NCBI GenBank assembly: GCA_030605615.1
Contig: JAUWHZ010000027.1
Coordinates: forward strand, 1-57,820
Direction of reading: 5' to 3'
Length of the DNA: 57,820 nucleotides
Source: Atribacterota bacterium
GTDB lineage: Bacteria > Atribacterota > Phoenicimicrobiia > Phoenicimicrobiales > Phoenicimicrobiaceae
The notes beneath the pieces are model-generated. The model was given only the letters and a program-made list of their open reading frames with translations. It was not told the DNA's origin and made no database searches. Both the position numbers and the translations under genes were made by a program. Numbering within the stretch: the stretch's first letter is position 1; each line of letters begins with the position of its first letter. Below are positions 1-8,633 of this stretch, one piece after another.

Positions 1-327
1 GGGATACATAACAGGCGACTTATACAGTTCTTAGGACGTTTCGTCGGCGGTTGTTTAGCGGATAAGGGAATGATGTACATCAAACCAAACGGGGACGTAT
101 GGGCATGTCCTTTTATTCCCGTTCGGATGGGTAACGTGCGTGAAGAAGGGCTTGATAAGGTCAGGGAAAGGTTAAGAGGGTGCAAGTTTGAGCACGGCGA
201 AAGTGTGTCGTGGTGTGATGATTGCGAATATCAGCGGATATGTGGTGGTTGTAAGGCACGAATGATGATAGACAATTTAACATATATCTGTCCTGTGCAT
301 GACATATCGGAGCGAGGCACAGTCTAA
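1..327 (+). CDS. Radical SAM/SPASM-domain protein, C-terminal part (5' end outside window)
   Basis: Frame open to base 1; GGCLADKGMMYIKPNGDVWACPFIPVRMGNV...CDDCEYQRICGGCKAR cysteine pattern typical of SPASM domains. Confidence 0.8.
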   Translation, partial: GIHNRRLIQFLGRFVGGCLADKGMMYIKPNGDVWACPFIPVRMGNVREEGLDKVRERLRGCKFEHGESVSWCDDCEYQRICGGCKARMMIDNLTYICPVHDISERGTV

Positions 328-351
328 AAATCAAGTAAATTCACTGATTTA

Positions 352-450
352 TCACCGCGGAGCGTGCAGACTACGCAGAGTTTTTTAGACTGTTTCAATT
401 ATTGCTCGGGCTTTCTGGTGCCTTTGCGTTCTCCGTGTGCTCTGCGGTGA
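352..450. repeat. Imperfect inverted repeat TCACCGCGGAG...CTCTGCGGTGA (CGCAGAG-type intergenic word)
   Basis: TCACCGCGGAGcgtgcag at 352 and ctccgtgtgCTCTGCGGTGA ending at 450. Confidence 0.6.
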
Positions 451-498
451 ATTTTAAGGATTTGGCAAGTTCAAAAAGTAAAATATTACATTAAATTA

Positions 499-1338
499 TT
501 ACATTAAATTTAGCCACTTCTGAATGAGCATTCCAAGAACAATTCCAAACAAAGCAGGGCTTAAAAAGCTGATTACCATCTTAATTCTTTCCTTTTTACT
601 ATCTTTAATAACTAAATGAAAAGTTTTTCCTGGTTTTAATTCCTTAGTTAATAAGTATCCGTTTGAAATTTTTTCTAACTTTATATCCTCTGTATTTTCT
701 ATTTTGAAATTTTCTGCTATATTTACCTCGAAAATAGTATTTTGGACTGATGCACGAAGATATGTTTCTTTATTTAAATGAGTACCTGAAAACTGTGTAT
801 CAAAAAAATACTCCCCCTCCCAAACACCAAAGGATGTCTGTTTAAGAAAAGGTTCGGTATTAACACTCATGGATGGTTGAGATTGCCATACCTGACTCCA
901 CACAGGAACGAATCCATTTTTAATAAAAGATGCTGTTATCAGGTAATCGGGTACATTTTTTCTCATATACTCTTCAGCCTTAGAACGATTAAATGTTTGT
1001 TCAAACCCATTCGCATCTTCCCAGAAGTCAATTTCTTTTGTAAAATTTTCGACTCCTATTTTAAATTCGCTGGTTGACCTCTTGAGTGGTTCTCTTATAC
1101 TAAACTTAATATAGCTAATTGGATTACGCTGCTTTGAAGCTATAGTGGGTTGTTCTTGTTCACCAACACTAATGGAAATATTTACTATATTTGCTTTTGA
1201 AACACTGTAATAGGTTTTTATAGGATCCAAAGAAATTTTATCGTAAAATATTGGAGTTAAAAAAAATAAGTAAGATCCTACTGAAATCAAAAGTAACGCT
1301 ATCAAAATAACTATTTGAGATATCATAATTTTCCCCAT
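499..1338 (-). CDS. Hypothetical membrane-anchored protein with N- and C-terminal TM segments
   Basis: 279-aa ORF with an upstream GGAGGTG RBS on the minus strand; hydrophobic stretches at both ends; no family recognised. Confidence 0.6.
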   Translation of the reverse strand: MGKIMISQIVILIALLLISVGSYLFFLTPIFYDKISLDPIKTYYSVSKANIVNISISVGEQEQPTIASKQRNPISYIKFSIREPLKRSTSEFKIGVENFTKEIDFWEDANGFEQTFNRSKAEEYMRKNVPDYLITASFIKNGFVPVWSQVWQSQPSMSVNTEPFLKQTSFGVWEGEYFFDTQFSGTHLNKETYLRASVQNTIFEVNIAENFKIENTEDIKLEKISNGYLLTKELKPGKTFHLVIKDSKKERIKMVISFLSPALFGIVLGMLIQKWLNLM

Positions 1339-1599
1339 TTTTCACCTCCTTATTTTTAAAAAATCTTTATATATAAAACTTGCTATTTTTGCTTACCCAC
1401 CTCTCCTCTGCATTCCCCTTATGGCTATGTTAATATCGTGTGGATTGTGGAATTACCATTTGACGCACTGCTGAACCGGAAGCGAGGACCGGAGTAGGAG
1501 TACCTCTTTCTTTCGCAGAATATTTTTTTGCAACAAGTCTATTTTACAGTTTGCATTTCTTAATATGCCCTTTCTTGTGTTAATCTGTGTAATCTGTGG

Positions 1600-1977
1600 T
1601 TAATAATTTTTGATTGCTCCGGTTTTCTCCTGCAGAATTTTCAGCGCTTCTTTTTCCCGGCTACCGCCGCACTTTTCTACAATACGTGCGTAAAGCGCCA
1701 TCAATTTTTCACGTTCCGCCCGGTCTCGCCCATCTTCCGTTATAGCGTTTCTCGTTGCAATGATAGCAGCTTCTATCACTGCGTTAAGCCCGCGGTTTAT
1801 CGCTTTCACCCCTTTTTGGTTTGTTTTTACTGCGAGGGGCGTCAGTTGAAAAATAAAAGTTTCGCGTGTCTTCTCGCTAAACGCACAGTCGAACAGTATC
1901 CACGAATTCGCTTCTTTTAACACGGGGACAGATTTGTCATTTATGTAAAATCTGGTGCCTGGCACAAAACTTGTCAT
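1600..1977 (-). pseudogene. Probable remnant of a DUF447-like protein whose N-terminus is replaced by REP-derived sequence
   Basis: C-terminal AINRGLNAVIEAAIIATR resembles DUF447; first residues MTSFVPGTRFYINDKS are encoded by REP sequence. Confidence 0.45.
1955..1965. repeat. REP core GTGCCTGGCAC with non-complementary arms (TGTAAAA left, TTGTCAT right)
   Basis: atgtaaaatctgGTGCCTGGCACaaaacttgtcat. Confidence 0.75.
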
Positions 1978-2841
1978 TCATGATAGCAAAGAAATTTTAA
2001 TGTTACTTAACCATAGGCTAAAAAGGGGATCAGATTCTATATTCTTTTGCATTTTATTATTTATATTTAGAACAGACTGTCTGGTGATATGAAAAAGACG
2101 AGCTATTTCGGTTATTTTATATCCTTCTTTTACCAGGACGAAAATCAATAAATTTCTCAAATTTTTATTGGTATTAATATTGCCAAAATATTTATCAGCT
2201 TTTGCTAATATATAATCTATGTTTTTAGGTAAAGTAGCTTGGTTAAAGTTTGTTATTTCATTCAAAAGTATATCGATTTTTTTGTTCTTTTCAAAAGAAT
2301 TTTTTTTGATGAAATTAATAAATTCGTTGGTGCTTATTTCACAAAGCTGGAGAAATTCAGTTATTTTTAGCCAGGGAGGTGCATCTTTTTGCGAGATGAA
2401 ATAGCGAAAGCTCCCCCATTTATATTTTTCAGGCTCAGAAGCATCTACCATTCCTGCTTCAACTGGATTTAGATTAATGTAAGAGGAAATATTAAGTAAA
2501 TACTGAAAATTTAAAATAAGGTAACTTTTATATCTATCTTGGAAGAGATGTCCTTTACGCATATGTTTATAATTAAACCAGTGGGCATAAGAGGAATTTA
2601 AAAACTGCATGGCTTGAGAGAGATTTGCTTCTTCTGTCTTTAAAAGAAGGTGAAAGTGAGTATCCATTAGTACGTAGGAAAATAGGTGAACTTTGTGAAA
2701 GTTAACCATTTTTTGTAGGAGTTGTACAAATTTATTTCTATCTACATCATCAGTAAATATAGCAGCTCCTTCCACACCCTTACCAATTATATGATAAATA
2801 GCATTTTTGTCTTCTATATCTGTTCTATTTCTTCTTACCAT
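1978..2841 (-). mobile_element. REP-associated tyrosine transposase (RAYT, Y1_Tnp/IS200-like) with C-terminal HTH
   Basis: MDTHFHLLLKT HUH motif, HMRKGHLFQDRYKSYLI, YLLNISSYINLNPVEAG; C-terminal EGYKITEIARLFHITRQSVLNI HTH. Confidence 0.9.
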
Positions 2842-2907
2842 AATGAGATTATTATATCTTTTATAAATAAATAGTTCAAGGGATTGTTTTCAGTATAAAA
2901 GCTGCTT

Positions 2908-2948
2908 AAAAGTTAACCAAAGGTGCCTGGCACCTTTGGTTAACTTTT
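2908..2948. repeat. Perfect 41-nt REP palindrome upstream of the RAYT gene
   Basis: AAAAGTTAACCAAAGGTGCCTGGCACCTTTGGTTAACTTTT. Confidence 0.95.
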
Positions 2949-3048
2949 TTAAATAAAGTTTTGTTGGAGTTTTAAAAAGAAGTAGTGTATAATTGATTTT
3001 AGTTATTTTTACTACAAAAGTAAGTTAAAGTTTTTTTGATGAATAAAA

Positions 3049-3159
3049 AAGGATCGAGAAAAGATTGTTCTAGAGATAAAATATAAAGGACTTCGTCTTG
3101 ATGATGAGACTTTAAGAATGATTTACCATGATAATATAGAGAGAATTTTTGTAAAATAA
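3049..3159 (+). pseudogene. Possible C-terminal remnant of an amidohydrolase-like gene
   Basis: Frame encodes KDREKIVLEIKYKGLRLDDETLRMIYHDNIERIFVK* with no intact upstream ORF. Confidence 0.3.
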
Positions 3160-3291
3160 AATAAAATAAATAAGAACCAAAGGTGTTCCATACTATTATT
3201 TATAGCAAGATATCCATTAAATGATACTAAAAGCAAATCTTAATTGCCTTAGCGAATCGAAAAATATTTGAAGATAGGAATGTATTAAGAG

Positions 3292-5139
3292 ATGAAGAAA
3301 TTTTTTGTATTATTATTTGGACTAATTATTTTAATATTAATAGGGGGATGCCAAAATTTGGGAGATTTATTTCCTTTTTTAAATAGAGCACCCATTATAA
3401 CTTCTGAACCTGTTACCACTGCTCTCGAGGGCAATCTGTATTCATATCAGGTAGAGGTTAGTGATCCTGATGGAGATACTCTGACCTATTCTTTTACTCT
3501 CAAGCCAGAGGGAATGAACATTAATGATAAAAATGGTTTAATAACCTGGACGCCAACCAATGATCAGGTAGGAATGCACCAGGTAATTATAGAAATTTCT
3601 GATGGAAAACATAGTGTCCAACAGAACTTTGAAATTGAAGTTGTAAACGTGAATAATCCTCCCCAAATACTTTCTTATTTCCCTGCTAATCTCAGTTTTG
3701 AAATTAATGAAGGAGATTCGGTAAAATTTGAAGTTCAAGCCCACGATATTGACTTAAACACGACTTTAAATTATCAATGGTTTTTAAATGGAAATGAAGT
3801 ATTAAAATCCACTGGTTCAGGAAATGATTCAAAAAGTAGCTGGATTTACTCTTTTGGATATGGAGATTATGGGTTAAAAACAGTAAAGGTTCTAATAAGT
3901 GATGGAGAATTTACAGATAGTGTACAATGGAAAATAAATGTAAAAGATATAACTTCTCCCAATAAACCTACCTTAAGTGATATAATTTCACCTACCAACG
4001 TTTCTTCTCAGATTTTATCAGGGACTAAAGAAACTAATACTTCCATTTGGATTAATGGGAAAGAAGCGGTGCCAATAAATTCCGAGACTACTTGGTCATG
4101 TATTTTTGATTTGTCTGAAGGAAATAATAATATCTCAATTACTTCTCGCGATGCAGCTGGTAACGAAAGCTCCGCAGTAATCGCGACAATCGAATACGAT
4201 CCCAATATCTATGTAGATGCAGGAAATGCCACTGGAACAGAAGATGGGACCAAAACCCACCCCTTTCACACTATAGCCGAGGGGATAGATGCAGTTGCCC
4301 CTGGAAAATCGGTTATAGTAAGTGCAGGGACTTATAATGAACAGCTGGTAGTAAATAAAGGGATTGCCCTCCAGGGTGCTGGAAAGGAATCTGCTTTCAT
4401 AATCGGACTAGGATATGCTGGAAATTTAATTACTATTACAGCTGATAATGTCATAATATCCGGATTTAATATTGATGGCGAATCAGATACAGATATGGGA
4501 ATCTATAGTGACTCATCTTCTTCTATTGAAATATCAGAAAATTTAATCCAAAACCACCAGGATAGTGGAATTTTCTATCAAAGAATAAGCGATGATTATC
4601 CTTCAGGGATATATGTTTATAATAATGAGATATGTCTTAATTCTCAGAACGGAATAAAAGTTATGGAAGCAGGTTCTGGCATTATCGAGAGTAATATCAT
4701 TAGGAAAAATGATTGTGGAATTAAGGTTTCCAATAATGCATCTCTTGAGGTAAAAAAGAATGATATATATGATAATTATGATTCTGGCATTTTTTGTCGG
4801 GAAAGTTCTTCATTATTAATTTGGGAAAATGAGATCAGGACTAATAGTTATGGGATAAGGGTTGGTGAAAAATATAGCGATACTACTAATCCGGATATAG
4901 GAGGAGGAGCTAAAGGTGGAATCGGAAAGAATAATATCACAGGTAACACTTCCAACGGGATTATCAATATGACCGATCACAATATTTTCGCCAAATATAA
5001 CTGGTGGGGAGATGCCAATGGGCCTAAATATCCTGGAAATAATTCAAGTAGTGGCGATTGGGCTTATTGGGATGATGTTAATAATAAAACTGGTGATATT
5101 ATATTTGAAGATTATTTAATTGAACCCCAAACCTTTTAG
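3292..5139 (+). CDS. Lipoprotein with Ig/cadherin-like repeats and a C-terminal right-handed parallel beta-helix
   Basis: Lipobox LIGGC; SDPDGDTLTYSF putative Ig motifs; DUF1565/NosD-like IYVDAGNATGTEDGTKTHPFHTIAEGIDAV and repeated N..I..N....I. Confidence 0.85.
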   Translation: MKKFFVLLFGLIILILIGGCQNLGDLFPFLNRAPIITSEPVTTALEGNLYSYQVEVSDPDGDTLTYSFTLKPEGMNINDKNGLITWTPTNDQVGMHQVIIEISDGKHSVQQNFEIEVVNVNNPPQILSYFPANLSFEINEGDSVKFEVQAHDIDLNTTLNYQWFLNGNEVLKSTGSGNDSKSSWIYSFGYGDYGLKTVKVLISDGEFTDSVQWKINVKDITSPNKPTLSDIISPTNVSSQILSGTKETNTSIWINGKEAVPINSETTWSCIFDLSEGNNNISITSRDAAGNESSAVIATIEYDPNIYVDAGNATGTEDGTKTHPFHTIAEGIDAVAPGKSVIVSAGTYNEQLVVNKGIALQGAGKESAFIIGLGYAGNLITITADNVIISGFNIDGESDTDMGIYSDSSSSIEISENLIQNHQDSGIFYQRISDDYPSGIYVYNNEICLNSQNGIKVMEAGSGIIESNIIRKNDCGIKVSNNASLEVKKNDIYDNYDSGIFCRESSSLLIWENEIRTNSYGIRVGEKYSDTTNPDIGGGAKGGIGKNNITGNTSNGIINMTDHNIFAKYNWWGDANGPKYPGNNSSSGDWAYWDDVNNKTGDIIFEDYLIEPQTF

Positions 5140-5147
5140 ATGAACGT

Positions 5148-5217
5148 TTCCAGGGGGTCCTGGTACCAACTTTACCAAAAGTTAACCAAAGGTGCCAGGC
5201 ACCTTTGGTTAACTTTT
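5148..5217. repeat. Composite REP element: GGTCCTGGTACCAACTTTACC flank plus perfect 41-nt palindrome (5177-5217)
   Basis: AAAAGTTAACCAAAGGTGCCAGGCACCTTTGGTTAACTTTT; the flank is shared with the 13.6 kb and 15.5 kb elements. Confidence 0.9.
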
Positions 5218-5320
5218 CTGGCACAAAAGTTTCCCTTTTTGTGCTTGTTTGAAAGATAGTTGTATGGTATGTTATAAAATATAAAAAGATAGACCAAAAC
5301 ATGAGGAAGGAAGAGGAATT

Positions 5321-6418
5321 ATGGACGAGATAAGAAAAAATAAAAATAATATATTAGATGGAGATTTTTCTGGGCTGGATAAAGCTAATATGATAGAGTT
5401 GTTAGAGGAATTTCCTCAGAAGATGAGAGATGCTTTGCGTTTAGGAGAAGAATTTTCTATTCCTACCGCCTTTTCACCTGCTTCTGCCCAGAATTTTAAA
5501 AATATTGTGGTATTGGGAATGGGAGGCTCAGCTATCGGTGGTGATTTATTATCCAATTATTTAGCCGATGAATTATCCATCCCAATAGTAGTTATTCGTG
5601 GTTATGATATTCCAAAATTTGTAAATGAAAATTCTTTGGTGTTTGCAGTCAGTTATTCTGGAAACACTGAAGAGACTCTCTCTGCCTTAAAGAAATGCTT
5701 AGAGGCCAGAGCCAAAGTTGTTGCCTTAACTTCAGGTGGTAAATTTGAAGTTCTTTCCAAAGAAAATAACTTTCCCGTTATTAAAGTTCCAGCGGGGATT
5801 CAGCCTCGAGCCGCTATTTCTTATTTATTCTTTCCTATACTAAAAGTATTAGAAAGGCTGGACTTGATAAAAGAAAGAAATAAAGAAATAGAAGAAACAC
5901 TAAACATTATACAGGAACTTTCCAGAGAATATAGCAGCAAATCTCCGCTTAAAAACAATTTAGCCAAAAAGGTGGCTTTGAGCTTATACCAGCATCTACC
6001 TCTAGTTTGTGGCTCTGAAGGATTATTAGAGGCAGTGGCTATGCGTTGGAAGACCCAGATAAACGAAAATAGTAAATGGCCCTGTTTCTGGAATGTATTT
6101 TCTGAGCTGAATCATAATGAAATAGTCGGTTATGAAATAGAAAATAACATAAATCGACAGGTTAAAATTATTTATCTGGAAGATAAAGAGGGCTCTTTGC
6201 GGATAGAACAAAGGCGAGAGATTACCCGAAAGATTATCGAAGACAAAGTAGCAGAGTTCATAGTTTGTCCCACTAAAGGCAAGGGGAAATTGGCCTGCAT
6301 GTTCTCACTAATCTATTTAGGTGATTTGGTAAGCTATTATTTGGCAATCTTAAATCGGGTTGACCCTTCGCCAGTAGCGTGTATAGAAGATTTAAAAAAA
6401 GAATTAGCCAAACACTGA
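5321..6418 (+). CDS. Bifunctional phosphoglucose/phosphomannose isomerase family
   Basis: VVLGMGGSAIGGDLLSNYL SIS motif, VSYSGNTEETLSAL, NHNEIVGYE, C-terminal RVDPSPVACIEDLKKELAK. Confidence 0.92.
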   Translation: MDEIRKNKNNILDGDFSGLDKANMIELLEEFPQKMRDALRLGEEFSIPTAFSPASAQNFKNIVVLGMGGSAIGGDLLSNYLADELSIPIVVIRGYDIPKFVNENSLVFAVSYSGNTEETLSALKKCLEARAKVVALTSGGKFEVLSKENNFPVIKVPAGIQPRAAISYLFFPILKVLERLDLIKERNKEIEETLNIIQELSREYSSKSPLKNNLAKKVALSLYQHLPLVCGSEGLLEAVAMRWKTQINENSKWPCFWNVFSELNHNEIVGYEIENNINRQVKIIYLEDKEGSLRIEQRREITRKIIEDKVAEFIVCPTKGKGKLACMFSLIYLGDLVSYYLAILNRVDPSPVACIEDLKKELAKH

Positions 6419-6452
6419 GGTAACATTTTGTGCCTGGCACAAAATGTTACCT
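6418..6452. repeat. REP palindrome with variant arms
   Basis: AGGTAACATTTTGTGCCTGGCACAAAATGTTACCT, overlapping the stop codon of the preceding gene. Confidence 0.92.
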
Positions 6453-6490
6453 TGTTACTCGATTTATTTAAAAAAGAGGAGATTGTTTAT

Positions 6491-7414
6491 TTGAAATATA
6501 TAGAAGTTGGTATCATTGCCTTTGTAGTTTCCTATATCTTAACCCCCTATCTGGCCCGGGTAGGGAAAAAACAGAATATGGTGGATTTACCTGATCATCG
6601 TAAAGTACACGAAGAAGCTATTCCCAATTTAGGGGGAATAGTTATCTTTTTCGGCTTTTTATTGAGTTTGTTGTTTATTGTGCAGATAGAAGGACAGGTT
6701 AAAACCCTTATGGTGGGTGGGGTAATTATTTTGCTATTAGGCATAGTAGATGATATTGCTGACCTTTCTCCCAAACATAAATTTATAATTCAGATGATAC
6801 CAGCATTAATAGTGATTATATATAATAGTGATTTAATAAATAGTTTTATAGTTAATCAATTAAAAAGTCTTGATTTATTAGGTTATCTTCTTTATCCTGT
6901 CTTAATCTTCTGGATAGTAGGGGTCACAAATTCTATAAACCTAATAGATGGTTTAGATGGACTAGCCTGTGGAGTTTCAATTATCACCTTAATAACTTTT
7001 TTTGTTTTGGGTTTGAATCAAAATTTTGAAACCCTTAATCTTATATCTATCGCTCTGGCAGGAAGTATGTTAGCTTTTTTAAAATTTAACTTTTATCCGT
7101 CAAAGATTTTTTTAGGAGATTCAGGCAGCACTTTTAGCGGTTTTATGCTGGCCTCCATAGGGGCTTTGTGGGTGTTAAAAAGTGAAAATGTATTTTTTAT
7201 TTTTATTCCTATTATTATTCTAGCTTTACCTATTTTTGATACCCTGTTTGCTATTTTGAGGAGATACAGGGGCCATCATCCTATTTTTCAGGCTGATAAG
7301 GGCCATCTTCATCATCGTTTTTTGGCTCGAGGATTATCTCATAAAAATGCCGTACTCCTCTTGTGGGGAATAAGCGCCACCTGTAGCATAATCGCCCTTA
7401 TTTTAGCTCTGTAG
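6491..7414 (+). CDS. Undecaprenyl-phosphate sugar-1-phosphate transferase (MraY/WecA/TagO family)
   Basis: GIVDDIADLSPKHKF, VGVTNSINLIDGLDGLACG, KIFLGDSGS, HHPIFQADKGHLHHRFLARG; TTG start at 6491 with upstream AGAGGAG; the longer ORF starts inside a REP. Confidence 0.9.
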   Translation: MKYIEVGIIAFVVSYILTPYLARVGKKQNMVDLPDHRKVHEEAIPNLGGIVIFFGFLLSLLFIVQIEGQVKTLMVGGVIILLLGIVDDIADLSPKHKFIIQMIPALIVIIYNSDLINSFIVNQLKSLDLLGYLLYPVLIFWIVGVTNSINLIDGLDGLACGVSIITLITFFVLGLNQNFETLNLISIALAGSMLAFLKFNFYPSKIFLGDSGSTFSGFMLASIGALWVLKSENVFFIFIPIIILALPIFDTLFAILRRYRGHHPIFQADKGHLHHRFLARGLSHKNAVLLLWGISATCSIIALILAL

Positions 7415-7417
7415 TGT

Positions 7418-7460
7418 AAAAAGTTAACCAAAGGTGCCTGGCACCTTTGGTTAACTTTTT
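7418..7460. repeat. REP palindrome
   Basis: AAAAAGTTAACCAAAGGTGCCTGGCACCTTTGGTTAACTTTTT. Confidence 0.95.
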
Positions 7461-7481
7461 GTAGCAGAAAGGAAAAGAAAC

Positions 7482-8525
7482 ATGAAATTAAAAAAGAGAA
7501 AAGAGCAAGTAAGTGAAAATGAAAAGACTACCGTTCTGGTTACCGGTGGGGCAGGCTTTATCGGTTCACATATTGTGGATTTATTTATCGAAAATAATTA
7601 TAGGGTGGTAGTAGTTGATGACCTCTCTTCAGGACGAGAAGAAAATTTAAATGAAGATGCCCAATTTTATAAATTAAACATTACTGATAAAAAAGGATTA
7701 GAAGAAGTATTTCAGCAAGAAAGACCTGATTATATCAGTCACCAGGCAGCTCAGATCAGTGTATCTCTCTCGGTAAGAGACCCTTTATTTGATGCCCAGA
7801 CCAATATTTTAGGTTCCTTAAATTTACTACAGTGCTGTGTAAATTATCAGGTTAAAGGAATAGTGTTTGCCTCCAGCGGAGGGACCATTTATGGAGAACC
7901 AGAGCATTTTCCGGTAAGCGAAGCCCATCCCCTCCAACCTTTATCTCCTTATGGAATTAGCAAAGTTACAGTAGAACATTATCTTGATTTTTATAGGAAA
8001 AATTATAATTTCCCTTATGTATCTTTGAGGTATGGAAATGTTTATGGGCCTCGTCAAGACCCTTATGGTGAGGCAGGAGTTATTGCCATATTTATAGAGA
8101 AGATGTTAAAAGGGGAGATCCCCACCATAAATGGTGACGGAGAATATATAAGAGATTATGTTTATGTAGGAGATGTGGCCCGGGCTAATTTACTCGCTAT
8201 CGAAAATATGTTAAAATTAGCTAAAGTTGTTCAGAAAGAAAAAATTGTAGAAGAAACTACGTATAATATTTATAATATTGATAACAATAGTTTTAATTTG
8301 GGCACCGGGGTCGGGGCCTCAGTAAATGAACTTTTTCATCTTTTAAGGGAGATTATAAAATTCCCCCATCCAGCAAATTATGGACCTCCTCGGGCAGGGG
8401 ATTTAAGAAAGAATATCCTGGATTGTCAACTGATCAAAAATGTTTGGGGATGGCAACCAGAAGTTAATTTATCTGAAGGGTTAAAAAAGACAGTCCATTG
8501 GTTTAAAAGGCAGCCCCTTCCTTAA
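7482..8525 (+). CDS. NAD-dependent epimerase/dehydratase (UDP-glucose 4-epimerase-like)
   Basis: VTGGAGFIGSHIVDLFIEN, YGISKVTVEHYLDFYRK, RYGNVYGPRQDPYGEAGVIAIF. Confidence 0.9.
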   Translation: MKLKKRKEQVSENEKTTVLVTGGAGFIGSHIVDLFIENNYRVVVVDDLSSGREENLNEDAQFYKLNITDKKGLEEVFQQERPDYISHQAAQISVSLSVRDPLFDAQTNILGSLNLLQCCVNYQVKGIVFASSGGTIYGEPEHFPVSEAHPLQPLSPYGISKVTVEHYLDFYRKNYNFPYVSLRYGNVYGPRQDPYGEAGVIAIFIEKMLKGEIPTINGDGEYIRDYVYVGDVARANLLAIENMLKLAKVVQKEKIVEETTYNIYNIDNNSFNLGTGVGASVNELFHLLREIIKFPHPANYGPPRAGDLRKNILDCQLIKNVWGWQPEVNLSEGLKKTVHWFKRQPLP

Positions 8526-8633
8526 ATAATTTAAAAAAATGGCTTACAAAAAGAGGATTTTTTTATTTTTTGTAGAATTAAAATATTAACAAGATATAAA
8601 AATATAAATTAAGGAATATTAAGGAATAAATAT

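Noticed and set aside
2908-2948. REP palindromes as ordinary rho-independent terminators
   Set aside because: Stems are long and symmetric with AT arms outside a GC core; sequence is shared between loci and located just upstream of downstream RBSs. Termination could be a side effect but does not explain the family.
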